From positions 1 through 43,153 of the forward strand of contig SVQV01000006.1 of assembly GCA_015065175.1 (NCBI GenBank): DNA of 43,153 nucleotides, written 5' to 3'. This document shows positions 34,311 through 43,134 of this stretch, in pieces; position 1 is the stretch's first letter; each line of letters begins with the position of its first letter. The notes below the pieces were generated by a model, which had not been told where the DNA came from, made no database searches, and saw only the letters and a program-made list of their open reading frames with translations. The translations under genes were made by a program, and so were the position numbers. Source of the stretch: Oscillospiraceae bacterium (GTDB lineage: Bacteria; Bacillota; Clostridia; Oscillospirales; CAG-272).

Positions 34311-36125
34311 GTGACCGAAAGACAGAAGCATACCAGAAATTTCTGCATTATTGCGCATATAGACCACGGAAAATCCACGCTTGCGGACAGAATACTCGAA
34401 AAGACGAGCGCAGTGGAAAAAAGAGATATGGAGGAACAGCTTTTAGATAATATGGACCTCGAGCGTGAAAGAGGCATAACCATAAAGGCAAGAGCTGTAA
34501 CGCTTTCATATAACAGTGAAAGCGGAGAAGAGTATTATTTTAATCTGATAGACACTCCCGGACACGTGGACTTTGGATACGAGGTTTCAAGATCGCTTAA
34601 GGCATGTGAAGGCGCTATTCTCGTAGTAGATGCGACACAGGGCGTAGAGGCGCAGACACTCGCCAATGCATATCTAGCTATAGAAAACGATCTGGAAATA
34701 TTACCCGTAATAAATAAAATAGACCTTCCTTCAGCAGATCCCGACAGAGTGACCTCCGAAATTGAGGATATTATAGGAATCCCCGCAGAGGGCTGCCCGA
34801 GAATTTCCGCAAAGGTCGGTCTCAATATCGAGGACGTGCTGAAAAAAATAGTTACAGACATTCCCGAGCCCAAGGGAGACGAAAAAGCACCGCTCAAGTG
34901 CCTTATCTTTGATTCTCATTATGACAGCTATCTCGGTGTAGTTGTATATGTACGTGTTTTTGACGGCGAGCTTAAAGCAGGTGACAGCATCAAGCTTATG
35001 AGCACAGGCGCTTGTTTTGATGTTGTTGAGGTAGGAACTATGAGCGCTTTCGGAATGAAAAAGACAGAAAAGCTTTCAGCGGGTGATGTAGGATATATTA
35101 CGGCAAGCATAAAGACCGTAGGGGATACACGTGTCGGAGATACTATAACATCGGTAGAAAACGGAGCGGAGGAAGCATTGCCCGGATACCGAGAGGTTCG
35201 TCCTATGGTTTATGCGGGAATCTATCCCGCCGACGGCGCGAGATACGGAGACCTGCGTGATGCGCTTGAAAAATTACAGCTGAACGATGCCTCTCTCGTC
35301 TTTGAACCCGAGACCTCTATCGCGCTCGGCTTCGGCTTCAGATGCGGTTTTTTGGGACTTCTTCATATGGAAATTATCGAGGAGCGCTTAGAGAGGGAAT
35401 TTAACCTTGACCTGATCACGACAGCTCCGAGCGTTATCTACAGAATAGCAAAGAGAGACGGAAGTGAAGAATATATTGATAATCCTTCGAATTATCCCTC
35501 TCCCGACGAGATAGACCGTTCATATGAGCCTATAGTTAAAGCGAACATAATAACTCCTACTGACTTTATAGGTGGGCTTATGGATCTCTGCCAGGAGCGC
35601 CGAGGCGATTTCATTGATATGAAGTATATAGACACGGCAAGAGTAGAGCTTCATTATTATCTTCCCTTGAATGAGATAATATACGATTTCTTCGATGCGC
35701 TTAAGAGCCGCAGTAAAGGATACGCTTCTCTCGATTATGAATTTCACGAATACAGAGAAAGCAAGCTTGTTAAGCTTGATTTCTTGCTCAACGGAGAAAT
35801 GGTGGACGCCCTTTCCTTTATTCTTCATGAGGAGAAGGCATACGGCAGAGCGAGAAAAATAGCGGAGCGGCTTAAGGATAACATACCGAGACAGCTCTTT
35901 GAAATACCGATACAGGCGGCAATAGGCTCAAAAATTATAGCGAGAGAGACTGTCAAAGCGATGCGCAAGGACGTGCTTGCGAAGTGCTACGGCGGTGATA
36001 TCACGCGTAAGAAAAAGCTTCTTGAGAAACAGAAGGAAGGTAAAAAGAAGATGCGCCGTCTCGGTAGCGTCGAGGTTTCTCCCGAGGCATTTATGGCGGT
36101 GCTTAAGCTCGACGATGATGAATAA
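34311..36125 (+). CDS. lepA: Elongation factor 4 (LepA)
   Basis: LepA is a ribosome-dependent GTPase related to EF-G that helps remodel or back-translocate ribosomes under stress. G1 is AHIDHGKS (15-22), G3 DTPGH, G4 NKID. The C-terminal LepA-specific domain ([20 protein letters not shown] and [16 protein letters not shown]) is complete. Length 604 is standard. The start is GTG 34311 with a modest SD (AGG about 8 bases upstream). lepA-hemW order is conserved in Firmicutes, and the two genes overlap by 8 bases here. Confidence 0.97.
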   Translation: MTERQKHTRNFCIIAHIDHGKSTLADRILEKTSAVEKRDMEEQLLDNMDLERERGITIKARAVTLSYNSESGEEYYFNLIDTPGHVDFGYEVSRSLKACEGAILVVDATQGVEAQTLANAYLAIENDLEILPVINKIDLPSADPDRVTSEIEDIIGIPAEGCPRISAKVGLNIEDVLKKIVTDIPEPKGDEKAPLKCLIFDSHYDSYLGVVVYVRVFDGELKAGDSIKLMSTGACFDVVEVGTMSAFGMKKTEKLSAGDVGYITASIKTVGDTRVGDTITSVENGAEEALPGYREVRPMVYAGIYPADGARYGDLRDALEKLQLNDASLVFEPETSIALGFGFRCGFLGLLHMEIIEERLEREFNLDLITTAPSVIYRIAKRDGSEEYIDNPSNYPSPDEIDRSYEPIVKANIITPTDFIGGLMDLCQERRGDFIDMKYIDTARVELHYYLPLNEIIYDFFDALKSRSKGYASLDYEFHEYRESKLVKLDFLLNGEMVDALSFILHEEKAYGRARKIAERLKDNIPRQLFEIPIQAAIGSKIIARETVKAMRKDVLAKCYGGDITRKKKLLEKQKEGKKKMRRLGSVEVSPEAFMAVLKLDDDE

Positions 36126-37254
36126 AGAGAGTATAGGGCTTTATATTCACATTCCTTTCTGTATCAAAAAATGTAATTATTGCGATTTCTGCTCCTTCGA
36201 TGATTTGAAAGCGGAGGAGAGGGATATGTATGTATCCGCACTCTGCAATGAGCTTGCGCGCGAGTCTGAAGAATTACACGGAAGAACGGTCGATACTGTC
36301 TTTTTCGGAGGCGGAACTCCGTCGCTTCTGAATGAAAATCAATTTGAGAATATTTTTTCAGTAATAGGGAAGTATTATAAGCGTACAGAAAGCGCAGAGA
36401 TTTCCGCTGAAATAAATCCCGCTACGGCATCTGCGGAAAAACTGCGTTTTATGCATAACTTGGGTATAAACCGTTTAAGCATCGGTATGCAGTCCTTGAA
36501 CGAAAACGAGCTTTCCGCACTCGGAAGAGCTCATACCGTAAGAGATTTTTATAATTGCTATGAAAGCGCAAGAAATGCCGGCTTTGACAACATAAATGCA
36601 GATGTGATGTACGGCATTCCCGAACAAACACTGTCCTCCTTCGAAAAAACTCTTGATATTACTCTTTCTCTCGGATGTGAGCATATATCCGCATATTCTT
36701 TGAAAATAGAAGAAGGAACTCCGTTTTTTAAAAATAAAGCTTCTTTAGTCCTTCCCGATGAGGACAGTGAATACGCTATGTACCTTATGTGCGCCGAGAA
36801 ATTGGAGCAAGCGGGATATTTCCATTATGAAATATCCAATTATGCCAAGGCAGGACGCGAATGCCGTCACAATCTCAGATATTGGCAGGAGCGTGAATAT
36901 ATCGGCGCAGGAGCTTCCGCTTATTCCTATTTCAAAAATAAAAGATACGGAAACACAAGAAACATTGCCGACTATATTTCAAATTCGGGTATATGCGAAA
37001 AGGTAAATGTCGAGACTATAGGTGAGCGTGAACGGGAATACGAATATATTATGCTCGCATTGAGGCTTGGTCGCGGAATAGATGATAATGAGTTCAAAAA
37101 GCTTTTCGGTAGCTCTTTCTTTGATAAATATGAAGATAAGGTCAATCTCTTTGCAAACAGCGAGTATGCCGAAAGATCGGGAACAAGCTTTCATCTTACA
37201 GACAAGGGAATGTATGTGAGTAATTCTATTATATATGAATTTCTCGAAAATTAA
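36118..37254 (+). CDS. hemW: Radical SAM haem chaperone HemW
   Basis: A HemN-like radical SAM protein with C15, C19 and C22 in CIKKCNYC, followed by GGGTPSLL and the EINPATA and RLSIGMQS blocks of the HemW/HemN group. HemW inserts haem into respiratory proteins in some bacteria; its job in fermentative anaerobes is unclear. The start is placed at ATG 36118 (or 36115), overlapping the lepA end, because the family begins 10-15 residues before the Cys motif. A long in-frame upstream extension to 35977 lies inside lepA. About 378 residues, normal length. Confidence 0.9.
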   Translation: MNKESIGLYIHIPFCIKKCNYCDFCSFDDLKAEERDMYVSALCNELARESEELHGRTVDTVFFGGGTPSLLNENQFENIFSVIGKYYKRTESAEISAEINPATASAEKLRFMHNLGINRLSIGMQSLNENELSALGRAHTVRDFYNCYESARNAGFDNINADVMYGIPEQTLSSFEKTLDITLSLGCEHISAYSLKIEEGTPFFKNKASLVLPDEDSEYAMYLMCAEKLEQAGYFHYEISNYAKAGRECRHNLRYWQEREYIGAGASAYSYFKNKRYGNTRNIADYISNSGICEKVNVETIGEREREYEYIMLALRLGRGIDDNEFKKLFGSSFFDKYEDKVNLFANSEYAERSGTSFHLTDKGMYVSNSIIYEFLEN

Positions 37255-37275
37255 CAAAAACAAATAAATATTCTA

Positions 37276-37304
37276 TTGACAATTGCATTTATATTTGATA
37301 CAAT
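37276..37304 (+). promoter_or_regulatory. Promoter of the DUF1292 gene
   Basis: TTGACA (37276-37281), a 17-bp spacer and TACAAT (37299-37304) with a TGA extension. It lies 46 bases before the start codon, so the DUF1292 gene is not dependent on the lepA-hemW operon. Confidence 0.75.
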
Positions 37305-37350
37305 ATTACCGTAATAATAAAAGGAAATGCTGAAAAGCAAAGGTGACATT

Positions 37351-37635
37351 ATGGACGAAATTTTGGTTGGCGATATATACACTCTTACAGATGATGAATC
37401 GGGCGAAGAAAAGGACTATGAGGTAATTGGAGTTGCCGATATTGATGACAATTCTTACGTAGCTCTCGTTTTAGCCGAAGAGGACGCAGAGGAATATATG
37501 ATACTTAAGGTCGATATGGATGGCGATGAGCGTATTCTCGTTACCGTTGATGACGATGATGAGTGGGAAAAGGTAGCTGAATATTTTGATAACGAGCTCT
37601 TTTCCGATATCGATTACGACGAGGACGGAGAATAA
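37351..37635 (+). CDS. DUF1292-domain acidic protein (YrzB-like)
   Basis: A 94-residue, extremely acidic protein (TLTDDESGEEKDYEVIG start; VDDDDEWEKVAEYFD end) of the DUF1292 family. No function is known. ATG 37351 is chosen over 37327 because AGGTGA sits at 37341-37346. It often lies near ruvX in Firmicutes, but here it precedes a structured RNA. Confidence 0.87.
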   Translation: MDEILVGDIYTLTDDESGEEKDYEVIGVADIDDNSYVALVLAEEDAEEYMILKVDMDGDERILVTVDDDDEWEKVAEYFDNELFSDIDYDEDGE

Positions 37636-37644
37636 TTCAGAACT

Positions 37645-37850
37645 TCTTCCTGCTTAGTGCGTGATAGGGTGAGTTTTGGGCCTACAATTATGATAATGGA
37701 GCCCGAACTTCCGTTGCGGGTATGCAGGCCTCCCGAATAGGTCCGAATTTTCCGACCTATATCGGACGTTGGAAGCACAAAACAATGGAGAGGGCACCAC
37801 CCTGCACCGCAGGGCTAAAATTCTTGCTCTACACGGCTCGGCGGGTTTAC
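37645..37850 (+). ncRNA. Structured non-coding RNA, 6S-like
   Basis: The bases fold into a rod with a central bubble. A long-range closing helix pairs CCTGC (37649-37653) with GCGGG (37841-37845), CGTG (37660-37663) with CACG (37832-37835), TAGGGTGAG (37665-37673) with CTTGCTCTA (37823-37831), and TTTTGG with CTAAAA (37815-37820). A strong CCCTGC-ACC-GCAGGG hairpin (37800-37814) lies in the 3' side. CTTCC/GGAAG and an ATAGGTC/GACCTAT hairpin (37737-37760) form the tip. About 200 nt plus terminator is the 6S RNA size and shape. I find no promoter directly before it, so it may be cotranscribed with DUF1292 and processed. Identity as 6S is by architecture only. Confidence 0.5.
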
Positions 37851-37873
37851 ATTTTAATTGAATAAGAATTTTC

Positions 37874-37907
37874 AAAAAGAGGTATAATTTTAATATATCT
37901 CTTTTTT
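37874..37907 (+). terminator. Terminator of the structured RNA
   Basis: AAAAAGAGGTATA (37874-37886) pairs with TATATCTCTTTTT (37894-37906, one G-U pair) with a 7-base loop. A T run is included in the 3' arm and continues to 37907. It ends the DUF1292/ncRNA unit. The bases 37908-37944 contain nothing recognisable. Confidence 0.8.
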
Positions 37908-37944
37908 GTTTTATATTTATTTACATTTAATGTTTCAGAAACCA

Positions 37945-37973
37945 TTGACAATTAAATTCAAAATATGTATAAT
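37945..37973 (+). promoter_or_regulatory. Promoter of the SGNH hydrolase gene
   Basis: Consensus TTGACA (37945-37950), a 17-bp spacer and TATAAT (37968-37973), 35 bases upstream of the start codon. Confidence 0.8.
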
Positions 37974-38008
37974 GGTATTGAAAACCATATGATACGGAGG
38001 TCGGAGCT

Positions 38009-38710
38009 GTGAGCCTTGTGAAAAGCATAAAAATATTGGGGGATTCCATTTTGAAGGGGGTCCAGCTCAATAAAGAAAATAACAGGTACTGCATAGATAA
38101 TAATATAGATATAAATGCTATAAGCGATAAGTATTCCTTGGAGATAGAAAATCTTTCAAGATTCGGATATACTATAACTGCGGGAGAAAGACTCTTGAAT
38201 CAGCGTATGGAAAAGGGAATGACCTGTGATGCCGTAGTAATGGATTACGGCGGAAACGATTGCGATTTCAAGTGGAAGGAAATTTCGGACGATCCCTCTG
38301 CCTTGCATATGCCGAATACGGAAATAGGTGTTTTTGAGGCGACCTATCGCAGAATAATAGCTTTTTTGAAAGGCAAGGGTATAACGCCCATTCTTACGAC
38401 CTTGCCGCCGATAGATCCTCAGAAGTATTTCAATTGGTTCTGCTCGGATAAGCTCAACAAAGAGAACATCCTCTCCTGGCTTGGCGGCGTAAATACGATA
38501 TACAGATATCAAGAAAACTATTCGCGCTGTATAGAAAAAATTGCTGCGGATACCAATACGGATTTTGTTGATCTGAGAGGCGCTTTTCTCGCTAACAGAC
38601 GTATAGACGACCTGCTTTGTGAGGATGGGATACACCCCAATACAAACGGACAAAAGGTAATAGAAAGGGCATTTATGGATTTTGCCGACCGCAAGTTAGT
38701 GAAAGCCTGA
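38009..38710 (+). CDS. SGNH/GDSL-family hydrolase
   Basis: An esterase-type hydrolase of 233 residues. Block I has nucleophile S13 in ILGDSILKG, block III is YGGNDCDF (N83), and block V is DGIHPN (D206, H209). The block II glycine is probably in LSRFGYT (residue 53). No signal peptide is visible, so it acts in the cytoplasm. The substrate (acyl ester, lipid or carbohydrate acetyl group) is not readable. Start is GTG 38009 with a GGAGG SD. It stands alone with its own promoter. Confidence 0.85.
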   Translation: MSLVKSIKILGDSILKGVQLNKENNRYCIDNNIDINAISDKYSLEIENLSRFGYTITAGERLLNQRMEKGMTCDAVVMDYGGNDCDFKWKEISDDPSALHMPNTEIGVFEATYRRIIAFLKGKGITPILTTLPPIDPQKYFNWFCSDKLNKENILSWLGGVNTIYRYQENYSRCIEKIAADTNTDFVDLRGAFLANRRIDDLLCEDGIHPNTNGQKVIERAFMDFADRKLVKA

Positions 38711-38729
38711 AAATAAAAATAAAATCCTA

Positions 38730-38758
38730 TTGCCAAATATCAAAAAATATGCTAAAAT
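38730..38758 (+). promoter_or_regulatory. Promoter of the DUF1294 gene
   Basis: TTGCCA (38730-38735), a 17-bp spacer and TAAAAT (38753-38758) with TGC extension. Confidence 0.65.
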
Positions 38759-38796
38759 ATAAATAATTCCATATTAAAAAGATACAGGAGAAGCTT

Positions 38797-39081
38797 ATGA
38801 CTGTTTGGCAAAAGGCAATTATAATATATTTTTTGGCTATATCACTCTTTTCTGTCATATTCACAATATATGATAAAAGGGCATCGGTAAAGCGCCCCGA
38901 CCGCAGAGTACCCGAGGCTAAGCTTATTCTGCTTTCCTTGCTCGGAGGCTCGCTTGCGATGTACATAACGATGCAGAGTATAAGACATAAAACCAAGCAT
39001 ATAAAATTTATGCTCGGCATTCCGCTTATAATGATTTTGCAGATAGCTGCGGTCTATCTTGTGTTTTGTCTTACACTTTAA
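38797..39081 (+). CDS. DUF1294 small membrane protein
   Basis: A 94-residue protein with three hydrophobic segments (about 6-24, 44-58, 69-92) and the loop YDKRASVKRPDRRVPEAKL. This carries the DK-x-A and R-x-x-E features of DUF1294. Function is unknown. It is a single-gene unit with a weak sigma-A-type promoter and an AGGAG SD. Confidence 0.88.
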   Translation: MTVWQKAIIIYFLAISLFSVIFTIYDKRASVKRPDRRVPEAKLILLSLLGGSLAMYITMQSIRHKTKHIKFMLGIPLIMILQIAAVYLVFCLTL

Positions 39082-39111
39082 AATGTTTTTTTGATAAAAC
39101 TTAAAAATCTA

Positions 39112-39140
39112 TTGACAAAAACAAAAAACAATGGTAAAAT
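39112..39140 (+). promoter_or_regulatory. Promoter of the glycerol-3-phosphate dehydrogenase-like operon
   Basis: Consensus TTGACA (39112-39117), a 17-bp spacer and TAAAAT (39135-39140) with TGG extension. The leader is about 90 bases long and contains the hairpin at 39176-39192. Confidence 0.75.
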
Positions 39141-39175
39141 ATAAGCGATACAGAGATTTGGAGACGTGTCGAAAT

Positions 39176-39197
39176 ACGGATTTGTTATCCGTGTTTT
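39176..39197 (+). promoter_or_regulatory. Leader hairpin with T-rich tail before the oxidoreductase operon
   Basis: ACGGAT (39176-39181) pairs with ATCCGT (39187-39192) around a 5-base loop, followed by GTTTT. It could be a weak terminator or attenuator. Bacillus glpD is controlled by antitermination at a leader terminator (GlpP), but no GlpP gene is visible here, so the parallel is inference. Confidence 0.4.
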
Positions 39198-39236
39198 CGG
39201 TGCGCTCTTTTTCTTTTTGAGGAGGATTTATAAAAT

Positions 39237-40676
39237 ATGTATGATGCAGTGGTAATAGGCGGCGGTGTAGTCGGCGGAATGATAGCGCGTGAGCTTTCAA
39301 GATACGACATAAGCGTGTGCATTCTCGAAGCGGAAAATGATGTTGCTATGGGTGCAACAAGAGCAAATTCGGGAATAGTGCATGCAGGCTTCGATGCTAA
39401 ATTCGGCTCTTTGAAGGCGAAGCTTAACGTAAAAGGCTCTAAAATGATGCCGAAGGTCGTTTCAGAGCTTGGCGTAAAATATGTAAATAACGGTTCACTT
39501 GTAATAGGCTTTTCGGAGGACGACAGAGCAGACCTTGAAGCACTTCTTGAAAACGGAAATAAAAACGGAGTCGAAGGACTCCGCATACTCGAAAAGGAAG
39601 AGCTTCATGAAAAAGAGCCCAACCTTTCACAAAATGCGTATTTGGCACTGTATGCACCTACAGGCGCAATAGTTTCTCCGTATGAGCTGGCGATTGCCGC
39701 AATAGGAAATGCGATGGATAACGGCGCAGAGCTGAAATTAGGCTTCAAAGTCAAGAAGATAGAAAAACAGAAGGAAGGCTTTAAGATATATTCCGATAAT
39801 GAGTGCGTTGACGCTAAAATAGTAATTAACGCGGCAGGACTTTATTCCGATGTTATTGCTTCCATGGTAGGAGACAATTCTGTAAAGATAACTCCACGAC
39901 GCGGAGAATATATGCTTCTCGATAAGCAGTGCGCAAACCTCGTTTCCTGTACAGTGTTCAGAAAGCCCAACAAAATGGGCAAAGGAATTCTGGTTTCTCC
40001 CACTGCTGACGGCAATATAATTTTAGGTCCTACCTCTGAAAATATAGAGGATAAAGAGGACAAGACTACAACAGCGGCAGGTCTTAAGAAGGTCGCTACA
40101 GAATGTCTTGAAAATCTTTCCTCTGTACCGCTCAACAATGTAATAACCTCATTTACAGGCTTGCGCGCGGTCGGAAATTCGGGCGACTTTATAATCAATT
40201 CAAGCGTTGACGGATTTTACAATGCGGCAGGCATAGAGTCCCCCGGTCTCAGTGCTTCTCCCGCAATAGCCGAATATATAGTGGATATGATAAAAGAGAA
40301 GTATCCTATGACTAAAAAGTCGGATTTTAATCCTATAAGAGAATCTATGTTCGCATTCCGTGAAGCGAGCATTGAAGAAAAAAATAAAATGATAGAAAAG
40401 GACAGCTCCTACGGAAAGATAGTTTGCAGATGCGAAAAGATTACCGAGGGAGAGATATTGAGAGCCTTACACCAGAATCCTAAGGCGACAGACCTTGACG
40501 GTGTTAAGCGCCGCACAAGAGCGCAGGCGGGCCGTTGTCAGGGCGGCTTCTGCTCCTCGTATATAGTTGAGCTTATAGCGAAGGAAAACGGAATTGAGTT
40601 TGAAGACGTCACAAAATTCGGCGGAAAGTCTTATATAAATTACGGAAAAACAAAAGGAGCGAAGGGCAATGACTGA
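39237..40676 (+). CDS. NAD(P)/FAD-dependent oxidoreductase, GlpA-like with C-terminal BFD domain
   Basis: The 479-residue protein has an N-terminal FAD-binding GGGVVG (8-13), a DAO-type body (GATRANSGIVHAGFD, GLYSDVIASM and TGLRAVGNSGDF), and a C-terminal BFD-like [2Fe-2S] domain. In this, C397, C399, C434 and C439 lie in VCRCE and RCQGGFC. This layout is that of the anaerobic glycerol-3-phosphate dehydrogenase large subunit or L-2-hydroxyglutarate oxidase-like relatives. Strong GAGGAGG SD. With the next two genes it forms the common Firmicutes oxidoreductase/oxidoreductase/DUF1667 operon. The substrate is inferred to be glycerol-3-phosphate. Confidence 0.85.
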   Translation: MYDAVVIGGGVVGGMIARELSRYDISVCILEAENDVAMGATRANSGIVHAGFDAKFGSLKAKLNVKGSKMMPKVVSELGVKYVNNGSLVIGFSEDDRADLEALLENGNKNGVEGLRILEKEELHEKEPNLSQNAYLALYAPTGAIVSPYELAIAAIGNAMDNGAELKLGFKVKKIEKQKEGFKIYSDNECVDAKIVINAAGLYSDVIASMVGDNSVKITPRRGEYMLLDKQCANLVSCTVFRKPNKMGKGILVSPTADGNIILGPTSENIEDKEDKTTTAAGLKKVATECLENLSSVPLNNVITSFTGLRAVGNSGDFIINSSVDGFYNAAGIESPGLSASPAIAEYIVDMIKEKYPMTKKSDFNPIRESMFAFREASIEEKNKMIEKDSSYGKIVCRCEKITEGEILRALHQNPKATDLDGVKRRTRAQAGRCQGGFCSSYIVELIAKENGIEFEDVTKFGGKSYINYGKTKGAKGND

Positions 40677-41910
40677 TTTGGTTATAATCGGAGGCGGACC
40701 TGCGGGAATGAGTGCGGCAATTGCGGCATATAAGAGCGGTCTCAGAGATATTCTTATACTTGAAAGAGATTCTGCCCTTGGCGGAATACTTCAGCAGTGC
40801 ATACATAACGGCTTCGGTCTCCATAAGTTTGGCGAGGAGCTGACAGGTCCCGAATATGCCTGGAAATATGAGCGGCAGATTCACGAGCTTAAAATTCCTT
40901 ATAAATTAAATACAATGGTTCTGGATGTAAGCGATGATAAAGTTATAACCGCCACCAATACCGAAGAAGGAATTTTTCAGATCAAGGCGAAAGCAATAAT
41001 TCTTGCAATGGGATGCAGAGAGCGCCCGAGAGGCGCTTTGAATATAGCAGGCTCAAGACCTGCGGGTATCTACAGTGCGGGAACTGCGCAGAAATATGTC
41101 AACATCAAAGGATATATGCCCGGAAAAGAAGTAGTTATTCTCGGGTCTGGCGATATCGGCTTGATAATGGCGAGAAGAATGACCCTCGAGGGCGCGAACG
41201 TTAAAGCGGTCTGCGAGATAATGCCTTATTCGGGAGGTCTGCCGAGAAATATAAGACAGTGCCTCGATGACTTCAACATTCCCTTGAAGCTCAGCCATAC
41301 AGTTACACAGGTTCACGGAAAAGAAAGAGTAGAGGGCGTCACTATTTCTCAGGTTGATGAAAAGAGAAACGTTATTGCGGGAACCGAGGAATATATTCCC
41401 TGTGACACGCTTCTTCTTTCAGTCGGCTTGATTCCCGAAAACGAGCTTACAAAAACGGCGGGAATAGACCTTGACAGAGTTACGGGCGGCGCCTATACCG
41501 ACCAGAACAGACAGACCTCGGTAGAAGGAATTTTCGCTTGCGGTAACGTTTTGCACGTGCATGACTTAGTAGACTATGTTTCAGAAGAAGCGGAAATCGC
41601 AGGAAAAAGCGCGGCAGAATACATACAAAACGGCGCTTCCAAGGATGTAAGTATCAAAATAAACACAGACGGAAAAATAAGATATACAGTGCCTCAGCTT
41701 GTAACACAGAAAAAGGATGTTTCTGTTTTCTTCAGAGTAGGAAATGTTTACGATAACGTAGTACTGAAGGTTAAGAACAGTGCAAGCGAGGTCGTATATT
41801 CCAAAAAAATGCTGAAAGCAGTGCCTGCGACAATGGAAAGCGTGACAATAAAAGCACAGGCGCTTGAAGGCACAGACGAGCTTTTCTTTGAATTGGAGGA
41901 AAACAAATGA
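40669..41910 (+). CDS. NAD(P)/FAD-dependent oxidoreductase, second subunit (GlpB-like operon partner)
   Basis: A 413-residue pyridine-nucleotide-disulphide-type flavoprotein. FAD motif GGGPAG (8-13), GGILQQCIHNGFG near residue 40, an AMGCRERPRG segment, and a second dinucleotide motif VVILGSGDIGLIMARRM. Residues about 300-400 form a C-terminal domain. It starts 8 bases before the end of the previous gene and ends overlapping the DUF1667 gene. It probably passes electrons between NAD(P)H and the GlpA-like subunit; the direction is not known. Confidence 0.83.
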   Translation: MTDLVIIGGGPAGMSAAIAAYKSGLRDILILERDSALGGILQQCIHNGFGLHKFGEELTGPEYAWKYERQIHELKIPYKLNTMVLDVSDDKVITATNTEEGIFQIKAKAIILAMGCRERPRGALNIAGSRPAGIYSAGTAQKYVNIKGYMPGKEVVILGSGDIGLIMARRMTLEGANVKAVCEIMPYSGGLPRNIRQCLDDFNIPLKLSHTVTQVHGKERVEGVTISQVDEKRNVIAGTEEYIPCDTLLLSVGLIPENELTKTAGIDLDRVTGGAYTDQNRQTSVEGIFACGNVLHVHDLVDYVSEEAEIAGKSAAEYIQNGASKDVSIKINTDGKIRYTVPQLVTQKKDVSVFFRVGNVYDNVVLKVKNSASEVVYSKKMLKAVPATMESVTIKAQALEGTDELFFELEENK

Positions 41911-42263
41911 CACACGAATTGATTTGTATTATATGCCCCAAGGGCTGCCCTTTGACGGTTGAAACCGATGAAAGCGGAAAGGTCTTGTCTGTCAGCGGTA
42001 ATACCTGTAAAAGAGGAGAGACATACGGACATACTGAGATAAGCAATCCTATGAGAACGGTTACTTCTACCGTTCTTTGCGATGACGGCAGTGTAATAGC
42101 GGTAAAGACGGACGCTCCCATTCAGAAGAGCGAAATGTTCAGATGTATGGAAGAAATCAATAAAATAGTCGCAAAAACACCTGTCTCTGTCGGGGATATA
42201 TTAAAAGAAAATGTTTGCGGAGCAAACATAATCGCTACAGCAAATAGCAAAAAATCGAATTAA
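41907..42263 (+). CDS. DUF1667 Cys-rich protein, third subunit of the operon
   Basis: A 118-residue protein with C7, C10, C14 and C34 near the N-terminus (CIICPKGC and NTCKRG), a likely Fe-S cluster site, then VTSTV and a helical C-terminus. DUF1667 proteins almost always follow the two flavoproteins above and are presumed to be the electron-carrying subunit. The start overlaps the preceding stop (ATGA). Confidence 0.87.
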   Translation: MTHELICIICPKGCPLTVETDESGKVLSVSGNTCKRGETYGHTEISNPMRTVTSTVLCDDGSVIAVKTDAPIQKSEMFRCMEEINKIVAKTPVSVGDILKENVCGANIIATANSKKSN

Positions 42264-42282
42264 ATCAAAGGCAGAACACGAT

Positions 42283-43092
42283 ATGGAAAATACAGTATAT
42301 AACAAGAAGCTGTTTCTTCTTGATATGGACGGAACGCTTTATCTTGACAACGATCTGTTCGAAGGTGTTCACGAATTTCTCGCATACATCAAAGAAATAG
42401 GCGGAAGATATCTTTTCTTCACTAACAACTCATCAAAAAACGTGAGTAAATATGTTGAGAAGCTGAACAGACTCGGCATTTCAGCCACGAGCGACGACTT
42501 TATTACATCAACCGAAGCGACTGTCTTTTATTTAAAAAAGAAAAACCATAAGCTCATATATCCTATGGGTACCGCATCCTTTTGCGAGGCGCTTGTCAGT
42601 GCGGGACTTCCCATAACCGACAAATATGACGAGAACACCGACTGTGTTTGTCTCGCATATGACTCGGAGCTTACCTATTCCAAGCTTCAGATAGTTTCGA
42701 AGCTGCTTACTCTTTTTGACGTTGATTATATAGCGACAAATCCCGATTACGTTTGCCCAACCGACTTCGGATATGTCCCCGACTGCGGCTCGTTTGCCGA
42801 TATGCTCTATAACGCGACAAAGAAAAGACCCTTCTTCATAGGTAAGCCCAATACACTTATGGTAGAGCTTGCTATAGAAAAAACAGGCTACAAAAAGGAA
42901 GAAGCCGTAATGATAGGCGATAGAATCTATACAGATATTGCCTGTGGTGTAAATTCTGGCATCGGCTCCTTGCTCGTCTGGAGCGGAGAAGCGACTCCCA
43001 AGGACTTAGAGGAAAGCCCTGTAAAGCCCGACTTTATATACAACAATGTAAACGAGCTTTATCTTGATCTGAAAAAACACAGAGCCTTATAA
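42283..43092 (+). CDS. HAD-IIA family phosphatase (NagD-like)
   Basis: The 269-residue protein has the HAD motifs: D14 and D16 in LLDMDGTLY, T47 in FFTNNSSKN, K in GKPNTLM, and the acidic GDRIYTDI. A type IIA cap lies between, as in NagD, AraL, PGP and the glycerol-3-phosphate phosphatases. It follows the DUF1667 gene by 19 bases and probably belongs to the operon. Given the neighbours, a role as glycerol-3-phosphate or phosphoglycolate phosphatase is plausible but not shown. A terminator follows. Confidence 0.9.
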   Translation: MENTVYNKKLFLLDMDGTLYLDNDLFEGVHEFLAYIKEIGGRYLFFTNNSSKNVSKYVEKLNRLGISATSDDFITSTEATVFYLKKKNHKLIYPMGTASFCEALVSAGLPITDKYDENTDCVCLAYDSELTYSKLQIVSKLLTLFDVDYIATNPDYVCPTDFGYVPDCGSFADMLYNATKKRPFFIGKPNTLMVELAIEKTGYKKEEAVMIGDRIYTDIACGVNSGIGSLLVWSGEATPKDLEESPVKPDFIYNNVNELYLDLKKHRAL

Positions 43093-43096
43093 TCGC

Positions 43097-43134
43097 AAAA
43101 TGCCGAGAGCATCAAAAGTGACTCTCGGCATTTT
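43097..43134 (+). terminator. Intrinsic terminator at the window end
   Basis: AAAATGCCGAGAG (43097-43109) pairs perfectly with CTCTCGGCATTTT (43122-43134) across a 12-base loop, with a T-rich tail. It starts 4 bases after the HAD stop codon. Confidence 0.9.

Noticed and set aside
37788-37806. T-box-like AGGGTGG on the minus strand
   Set aside because: The conserved continuation of the T-box motif is missing, no minus-strand tRNA-synthetase gene follows, and the bases are explained by the plus-strand RNA fold.
37654-37875. A minus-strand open frame of 73 codons
   Set aside because: It lies on the opposite strand of the structured RNA, has no SD and no family resemblance.
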